Assembly (NCBI GenBank): GCA_002428385.1
Contig: DIWB01000002.1
Coordinates: 1 to 20,070, forward strand
Direction: 5' to 3'
Source: Bacteroidales bacterium UBA6117
GTDB lineage: Bacteria; Bacteroidota; Bacteroidia; Bacteroidales; VadinHA17
DNA: 20,070 nucleotides
Shown: piece after piece, positions 15,076 through 20,070 of the stretch
Layout of the letters: the number at the start of each line of letters is the position of its first letter
Numbering within the stretch: position 1 is the first letter of the stretch
Position numbers and translations under genes: made by a program
Notes under the pieces: model-generated
Told to the model about the DNA's origin: nothing
Seen by the model: the letters and a program-made list of their open reading frames with translations, nothing else
The model's database searches: none

Positions 15076-15789
15076 TTACAGGAAATTTCTGTTCAGGTAT
15101 TCCTGAAATTTGTCCTTGTACTGATTTCCAATGGGGATGTATTTCTTTCCGAAAACAATCCTGCTGCGATCAATAGTGTCGATCATCTCAAGATTCACAA
15201 TAAAGGAGCGATGAACCCTCATGAATTTGTCTGATGGCAGCTTTGTTTCCAGTACTTTCAGTGAGGAGAGTGATAGTACAGGCTTATCTGAATTCATCGG
15301 ATATACCTTGACATATTCTTTCAATCCCTCAATATAAAGGATATTCCGGAAGTTTATGCGTTTGATTTTATAGTCCGACTTCAGGAACAGGAATTCATTG
15401 TTCGCCAGTACTTCATCTGCCGGCTTCCTAACTGATCTTATCATCCTTTCAGCTTTGTGAACAGCAGTAAGGAATTCCTCATAAGTGAAAGGTTTAAGCA
15501 GGTAGTCAGCAACATCAAGTTTGAAGCCTTCTATAGCATATTTTTCAAAAGCCGTGGTAAAGATTACTACAGGGCCGTTGACCATCGATTTTGTGAATTC
15601 AATGCCGTTCAAACCGGGCATCTGGATATCAGTAAAAACGATATCGATATGGTTAAGACCAGCAAAACGTGCTGCTTCCAGGGGATTTTCAAATTGTCCG
15701 GCCAGCATCAGATCCGGCGTCTTCTGAATATACTCTGCAATCAGCTGAAGGGCTAACGGTTCATCATCTATAGCAATAACACTTATCAT
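15076..15789 (-). CDS. LytTR-type response regulator
   Basis: Two-component response regulator of 237 aa. The receiver domain (1-120) has the acidic pair D8-D9, the phospho-acceptor D54 in VFTDIQMPGLNG, T78/T79 in VIFTTAFEKYAIEG and the switch Lys K99 in DYLLKPF, all intact. A linker follows, then a LytTR DNA-binding domain (about 132-237) with FLFLKSDYKIKRINFRNILYIEGLKEYVKVY and FMRVHRSFIVNLEMIDTI, which binds promoter DNA through a beta-fold rather than a helix-turn-helix. The start codon lies 1 base after the stop of the kinase gene on the same strand, so the two are translationally linked partners. Likely targets are nearby genes such as the FtsX permease upstream or the lipoprotein downstream; this is inference from position. 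Confidence 0.95.
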   Translation of the reverse strand: MISVIAIDDEPLALQLIAEYIQKTPDLMLAGQFENPLEAARFAGLNHIDIVFTDIQMPGLNGIEFTKSMVNGPVVIFTTAFEKYAIEGFKLDVADYLLKPFTYEEFLTAVHKAERMIRSVRKPADEVLANNEFLFLKSDYKIKRINFRNILYIEGLKEYVKVYPMNSDKPVLSLSSLKVLETKLPSDKFMRVHRSFIVNLEMIDTIDRSRIVFGKKYIPIGNQYKDKFQEYLNRNFL

Positions 15790-15790
15790 T

Positions 15791-16864
15791 TTATAGCCTG
15801 ATAATTAAGTTTGCCTCATATTTGTCCCTGGTTCTTCTGATTTCCAGTTCATGCCTGCCGGGATAAATCAGGCTAAGGCGTTTTTTCAGATTATCGAGAC
15901 CTATTCCTGAGGATGAAAGGTTTGTCCCGTTATTGCTTTCAGGCAAACCGTTTTCACATTTAAATCCAATGTGGTTTTCTCCACACTCCAGACTGATATT
16001 TACATAAGATTCTTCCTGTACACTGATACCATACTTAAATGCATTTTCAATCAATGATATAAACAGCAGGTGCGGTATTTTCAGTTCTTTGCATTCAGTC
16101 GGGAAGTTGATATAGAGTCTGGTTCTGGAACCGATTCTCAGCTTCATCAGGTCAATATAATTGTTCATGAATTCAATCTCCTCTCTCAGCAGCCTGATAT
16201 CCTGTCCTGATTCATTGAGGACATACCTCATTAGTTTCGACAGCTTTATTACAGCATTTTTTGAGTCTTCATTATTTCTGCCTATCAAAGAATAGATATT
16301 ATTCAGGGTGTTAAAGAAGAAATGCGGGCTGATCTGGTTTTTCAGGATCGCAAGTTCTGCATTGAGCTTTGTCTTTTCCATCTCTTCCTGACGTTCAAGC
16401 AGCCTTAGACTCAGTGACAGGATTACCAGAAAAAGTGAGTATGACGCGTACCCGATCAGACGTGCATTGGGCAAAGCAATAATAATCCGGGGTCTCCTTG
16501 GTGGCTGCCCCGGTACCCGCCTTTCATTGAGCTGTCTGTTAACCTGTTCAGAATCGTTCCTGGCAATCCAGTTGTTAATCTGTCCGTTGGCAAAGCCGGA
16601 TATGAAATAAAAGCAGCTTACAAGAACCAGTACGGCGATATAATACCTGTATTTCTTTTTCTTAAAGAATAGTTTTGGTACAAGGAAAAGGTAATTTGAG
16701 TAAAATATCAGGGCGCTTATTACGGCGAAGGTGTAATAAGTTAACATGAAATCACTTGCCATCCTGTACCTTTTCACCAGGAAGACCGGCAAAACGATAA
16801 AAACAACCCAGACGAGAATGTGGAATACTATTCTGGGGGTCTTTCCCTTTGTCATTCTGATCAT
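15791..16864 (-). CDS. LytS/YehU-type sensor histidine kinase (His_kinase, PF06580)
   Basis: Membrane sensor kinase of about 357 aa that phosphorylates the adjoining LytTR regulator. Four hydrophobic segments (about 15-34, 46-68, 78-98 and 139-158, numbered from the longer GTG start) form a sensing membrane domain with no large extracellular sensor, only a short Arg/Pro-rich loop (VPGQPPRRPR). A coiled linker leads to the family's phospho-acceptor motif NQISPHFFFNTLNNIYSL, with H185, then the ATPase domain with the N box LIENAFKYG and the G box SSGIGLDNLKKRLSL. Frame and homology allow a GTG start at 16876 (reading NETMIRM) or ATG at 16864 (MIRMTKGK). I chose the ATG because no other gene here needs GTG; the difference is four residues. 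It has an 89-base gap to the permease gene upstream. Confidence 0.93.
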   Translation of the reverse strand: MIRMTKGKTPRIVFHILVWVVFIVLPVFLVKRYRMASDFMLTYYTFAVISALIFYSNYLFLVPKLFFKKKKYRYYIAVLVLVSCFYFISGFANGQINNWIARNDSEQVNRQLNERRVPGQPPRRPRIIIALPNARLIGYASYSLFLVILSLSLRLLERQEEMEKTKLNAELAILKNQISPHFFFNTLNNIYSLIGRNNEDSKNAVIKLSKLMRYVLNESGQDIRLLREEIEFMNNYIDLMKLRIGSRTRLYINFPTECKELKIPHLLFISLIENAFKYGISVQEESYVNISLECGENHIGFKCENGLPESNNGTNLSSSGIGLDNLKKRLSLIYPGRHELEIRRTRDKYEANLIIRL

Positions 16865-16965
16865 TGTTTCATTCACAAATAAATTTCAATGTAAATTTAA
16901 TTAGTAATACTATAAATCATTGCAGAAATCGTTATGCTTTTCCTGACCCCATTTCGCAGGATTTT

Positions 16966-19413
16966 TCATTCAGAGCGAAGGCTCGTCACCGGATTTGCAA
17001 TTGCAGCTTTAATTGCCCGCCAGCTGATAGTTGCAAGTGCAATGGTTATGGTAACAAATCCGCCTGCAGCCAATAACCACCAGCTTATATTGATGCGATA
17101 AGCATAATCCTGCAGCCAGTTGTGCATGTAATACCAGGCAATAGGTGCAGCAATTGCAAAGGCAATTGCAATGAGCATGATAAATTCTTTTGAGAACAGA
17201 TAAACAATATTGACCGCGCTGGCGCCGTGTACTTTACGAATACCGACTTCTTTTGTTCGCCGGACTGTCATGAATAAGGCTAAACCGTACAGTCCCAGAC
17301 AGCTGAGAAAAATGGCGATTGCCGCAAAAATTTTATAAAGCTGCGCTAACTGGCTTTCCTGTTTGTAAAAACCTGCAATCTTATCATCAAGAAACTTGTA
17401 TTCATAAACAAAGTCGGGTAAAGTTTCTTCCCATATTTTTTTGACAGATTGCAGTGTAGAAGCAAGGTCACCCGTTTCAAGTTTTATCCCTGCCTGGCTG
17501 TACATGGTTATGTTTGTTGTAATAAGCAATGGTGCAAGTTCGTGGCGAAAGGACCTGTCATTAAAATCCTTCAAGACTCCAACAACAGGACATTTTATCC
17601 GGTCATCCCATATACTTATTTCCTTATTCAGGATTTCTTCCGGGTCGCTTATTCCCAGGCTCCTCATAAGTGTCTCATTCACTATAAATTCCCTTGTTAT
17701 GTTGGAAGGCTGCAAGTTTCTTCCAGCTATCAGCTGTAATTTGTAAGCTGGCACGAATTCTTCGTCGGCGAATTTGGTGATAGCTTTAAAATCAGCTTCT
17801 TTTACTGCATGGTCAAACCTGAGTGTGCTCCACATATCATTACCGTTTTCTGCCGGAGTGTTTGAGCTGAAGCTTACTGCCTGTACACCGTTTACCGACA
17901 ATAACTGCTGCCTGAGGTAATCTCCCTTTCTGAACCAGACAGTATCTACGCGGAAAGGTACATTTATGATTCCATCTTTATCGAAGCCCGTCGGTTGATC
18001 CATAAAATAATTCATTTGTCTTGCAATGATGATTGTCCCGACGATCAGCGCCTGTGCGATGATGAACTGAAACACTACCAATGCTCGTCGCAGTGAAATT
18101 CCATTTGAGGAATTGGCTGTCAGTTTGCTCTTTAAAGCATTGACGGGATTGAAACGCGACAAGACTATAGCAGGATAAAAACAAGCGAGTGCGGTTACAA
18201 CAACTGTCACGGTCAACAGGAATAAAAAGATTGCAGGATTGTTGAGTATGTTGAAGGAAAGCGAAAGTTCAAGAAGTTGATTTATATAAGGCAATGAAAT
18301 AATTGTAATTACACCGGCAAGTAATACGGCGCTTATTACTATCAGAAATGTTTCGACTGTGAACTGGATTTGCAATTGCGATTTTTTACTTCCCAGAACT
18401 TTTCTTACGCCAACTTCCCTTGCACGATTAACAGCCTGCGCAGTGGAGAGGTTGATAAAATTTATGCAGGCAATTAAAAGGATGAATGCTGCGATCAGCC
18501 ACAATACATTCAGCAGCTGATGACTGATAGTAAGGTTACTGTAATTGCCGGTGCCGGTATCGTAATGAACATCACTCAGGGGCTGAATAATATAAGTGTC
18601 CTTATTTTCGGGCGATTGAACTTCGCCTGAATAGGCTCTCAGCTGCTGATTAAAATTTTCAACTGAAGTATTCGGCGGCATTAATATAAAGCAACCAAAG
18701 CCTGAATTCGTTCTGTCCTCCCAGTCGGTGGATAAGGCCATCAGACTTCCGGTAAAACCTGTACCGTAAGCCACGACTAATTTTAGCTGAAAGTCTGTAT
18801 TTGCAGGGATGGTTGCCAGAATACCTGACACTTTTAATATTTCTGTTCCGTGCTCGAATATATAGCCGCCTGCCTCCAGCTTTATGGTCTTTCCGAGCGC
18901 TGTTTTCCAGTCACCAAAGTATTTTTCTGCAGTCTCCTTATCAAGCAATACATTGTTTGGATCTTCCAGCGATTCATACGAACCGGAGAGCAGAGGGAAA
19001 TCAAATATCTTAAAGAATGAAGGCCCGGTAAAGAATACACCTTTAACTTCCCTGAATGCCTTTATCGTTGTTCCGTTATCGTCAGGTATGAGCACTTTAT
19101 CATCGTGACTTGCAAAAACCGGAGCTACCTGTTCTATCTGGGGGAAAGCCGTAAGCAATCCTTCGGGCAGGGGAAAAGGAACATCTTTACCAAAAACAAT
19201 ATTTGTTGCATCCGAATTATGAAATTCGGTTAAAACGCGGTATGTGCGATCTTTCTTTGAGTGAAAATTATCGAAGCTTGTATGATATTGTATTATGATG
19301 TAAATCATCATACAAACTGCAATACCGACAGCCAGGCCTGCAATGTTGATTATTGTGTAATTCCTGTTTCGGATCAGGGTTCTGAATGCTGTTTTGAAAT
19401 AATTCTTAAACAT
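16966..19413 (-). CDS. Large FtsX-type ABC transporter permease (two MacB_PCD/FtsX units)
   Basis: Inner-membrane permease of 815 aa of the duplicated MacB/FtsX type that is abundant in Bacteroidota and grouped with antimicrobial-peptide or lipoprotein-type exporters. It begins MFKNYFKTAFRTLIRNRNYT, the standard family start, so I use the ATG at 19413 and not the upstream in-frame start at 19443 (MCRVTRKDL). TM1 is at about 21-41, followed by a periplasmic domain (42-300) and the first FtsX block (TMs about 302-322, 353-376, 396-416) with the coupling motif AREVGVRKVLGSKKSQL. A second unit follows: TM at about 445-463, periplasmic domain 470-685, and TMs about 692-716, 745-762 and 778-797 with KEVGIRKVHGASAVNI, ending NPVTSLRSE. 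There is no ATPase domain and no adjacent ATPase gene. It is followed by the kinase-regulator pair on the same strand, a context often seen for stress-responsive FtsX transporters; the substrate is unknown. Confidence 0.93.
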   Translation of the reverse strand: MFKNYFKTAFRTLIRNRNYTIINIAGLAVGIAVCMMIYIIIQYHTSFDNFHSKKDRTYRVLTEFHNSDATNIVFGKDVPFPLPEGLLTAFPQIEQVAPVFASHDDKVLIPDDNGTTIKAFREVKGVFFTGPSFFKIFDFPLLSGSYESLEDPNNVLLDKETAEKYFGDWKTALGKTIKLEAGGYIFEHGTEILKVSGILATIPANTDFQLKLVVAYGTGFTGSLMALSTDWEDRTNSGFGCFILMPPNTSVENFNQQLRAYSGEVQSPENKDTYIIQPLSDVHYDTGTGNYSNLTISHQLLNVLWLIAAFILLIACINFINLSTAQAVNRAREVGVRKVLGSKKSQLQIQFTVETFLIVISAVLLAGVITIISLPYINQLLELSLSFNILNNPAIFLFLLTVTVVVTALACFYPAIVLSRFNPVNALKSKLTANSSNGISLRRALVVFQFIIAQALIVGTIIIARQMNYFMDQPTGFDKDGIINVPFRVDTVWFRKGDYLRQQLLSVNGVQAVSFSSNTPAENGNDMWSTLRFDHAVKEADFKAITKFADEEFVPAYKLQLIAGRNLQPSNITREFIVNETLMRSLGISDPEEILNKEISIWDDRIKCPVVGVLKDFNDRSFRHELAPLLITTNITMYSQAGIKLETGDLASTLQSVKKIWEETLPDFVYEYKFLDDKIAGFYKQESQLAQLYKIFAAIAIFLSCLGLYGLALFMTVRRTKEVGIRKVHGASAVNIVYLFSKEFIMLIAIAFAIAAPIAWYYMHNWLQDYAYRINISWWLLAAGGFVTITIALATISWRAIKAAIANPVTSLRSE

Positions 19414-19478
19414 AGGCAGGTCTTTTCTGGTCACACGGCACAATTTAACTGCCAGTCTGTTTTGCGTAAGCGGATCGG

Positions 19479-19982
19479 TTATTTTTCGTTTCGGACCAAA
19501 AATAAGCCTGCACGGCGACGCCGGGAAATAAAATATAAGCAGAGGGATCTTTTAATGACAGAGAGAAGATTTTTATATATGGGAATATTGTGGCTGATGT
19601 TGCTTTGGGAAATCCTGTCCGGTAAACGATTGGTTTTGATTTGGTTTTCCCTCACCCGGAATTCAACCATTCTCCTGATCAAATCGTAGGAGATGGGTTT
19701 ATTAACCGGAAACTGCACGGAACCCTTTCCCTGCTTATAGGATGCCAGTTCCTTTACAAATTCCTCATGCCCTGACGGGGTAGCATAAAACCCGATATGA
19801 TTTTTAAAGCCTGCAAAATATACCAGAGGTTTACCATTGGTACTGTATGCAGGAATCCTGTAACCAATACTTTCAACTGCGTCAGGGGCGGCTGTAAGTA
19901 TTATTGTGCGGATCTGCCTTAAAATTTCCCGGACGGGTAAGGGAAAGGCTGAAATATAATTGTCTATGTCATTGGTACTCAT
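19479..19982 (-). CDS. DUF1801 (YdhG-like) family protein with C-terminal extension
   Basis: Small cytosolic protein of 167 aa. Residues 1-116 match the DUF1801 family throughout: DIDNYISAFPLPVREILRQI, IGYRIPAYSTNGKPLVYFAG, FKNHIGFYATPSGHEEFVKE, GSVQFPVNKPISYDLIRRMV and EFRVREN. Members have been linked to iron handling in Bacillus (YdhG/Fra-like), but most have no proven role. Family proteins normally stop soon after EFRVREN; here about 50 residues follow (from TNRLPDRISQ to LFLVRNEK), with a basic run SRRRRAG and no recognisable domain, as if the original stop codon had been lost and the frame ran on to the next one. The start at 19982 gives the expected N-terminus. It is 65 bases upstream of the permease on the same strand. 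Confidence 0.85.
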   Translation of the reverse strand: MSTNDIDNYISAFPLPVREILRQIRTIILTAAPDAVESIGYRIPAYSTNGKPLVYFAGFKNHIGFYATPSGHEEFVKELASYKQGKGSVQFPVNKPISYDLIRRMVEFRVRENQIKTNRLPDRISQSNISHNIPIYKNLLSVIKRSLCLYFISRRRRAGLFLVRNEK

Positions 19983-20014
19983 TTCTGAACAACTTGTATG
20001 AGGTAAATTTAATT

Positions 20015-20044
20015 AAAAAAAAGGCTGCATCGGGAGATGCAGCC
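20015..20044 (-). terminator. Rho-independent terminator, - strand, of a gene beyond the right edge
   Basis: A 9-base perfect stem GGCTGCATC (20023-20031) with GATGCAGCC (20036-20044) and a 4-base loop has eight A at 20015-20022, which is a T-run on the - strand immediately after the stem. It would end a transcript coming from the right of the window and insulate the DUF1801 gene. The last 26 bases (20045-20070) are too short to assign. Confidence 0.7.
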
Positions 20045-20070
20045 CTTCTTGTGCGCCCGGCATGGGTGAT

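Noticed and set aside
14890..15106. Several short frames around the palindrome, including a highly repetitive GIGVGIVIAIVIVIVIV peptide on the - strand
   Set aside because: The Ile/Val repetition is simply the translated hexamer tract and the rest spans the palindrome. No independent evidence for coding.
19414..19443. Ten-residue N-terminal extension of the large permease (MCRVTRKDLP)
   Set aside because: Family members begin MFKNYFK-type; the ATG at 19413 fits and the extension lacks family similarity.
20045..20070. Possible start of a tRNA or gene at the right edge (GCGCCCGGCATGGGTGAT)
   Set aside because: GGGTGAT could open a + strand tRNA, or the stretch could be part of a - strand one, but with 26 bases no cloverleaf can be built and the - strand reading does not give a proper acceptor end.

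Overview
The window looks like chromosomal DNA of a Bacteroidota bacterium, most likely a Bacteroidales-type lineage. The reasons are a single-polypeptide SecDF, A-rich leaders without Shine-Dalgarno sites, -7 boxes of the TAnnTTTG type (TATCTTTG upstream of secDF and of tatA), a LytS/LytTR two-component pair, an 815-residue double-FtsX permease of the kind common in this phylum, and a TIGR02757/DUF2400 protein. I see no phage, transposase, integrase, CRISPR array or rRNA, and no tRNA I could prove.

Left part (1-9295, all + strand): an envelope and export block. A tripartite efflux locus comes first: HlyD/MacA-type adaptor, MacB-type permease without an ATPase domain, and a TolC-like outer membrane factor, ending at a strong terminator. 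After a 473-base gap full of nested inverted repeats come secDF (Sec motor accessory), a terminator, tatA (Tat pore subunit with an unusually long 11-residue-repeat tail) and lolD (lipoprotein-release ABC ATPase). LolD is the only ABC ATPase in the window.

Middle part (9389-13490, + strand): a secreted five-domain GH2 beta-galactosidase with all catalytic residues, two arrays of 7-base repeats behind it, then a TIGR02757 family protein.

Right part (13539-19982, all - strand): read from right to left, a DUF1801 protein with an odd C-terminal extension, a large FtsX-type ABC permease, a LytS-type histidine kinase, its LytTR response regulator (1 base apart), a repeat-rich 304-base gap, and a lipoprotein with a probable sugar-mutarotase-like fold. 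The kinase, regulator and permease look like a sensor/transport module. A - strand terminator at the right edge belongs to a gene outside the window.

Most genes are ordinary housekeeping or envelope families. The least explained material is non-coding: a 34-base sequence in two exact copies flanking a hairpin-rich 295-base segment (4527-4889), a 28-base perfect palindrome that shares an 8-base core with it (14985-15012), a long imperfect hairpin in front of the lipoprotein gene (14801-14866), and 7-base-period arrays (12487-12569). Among the proteins, the TatA repeat tail and the matching Met/Gly/Pro-rich stretches in the efflux adaptor and permease stand out. I did not find a convincing new multi-gene system.
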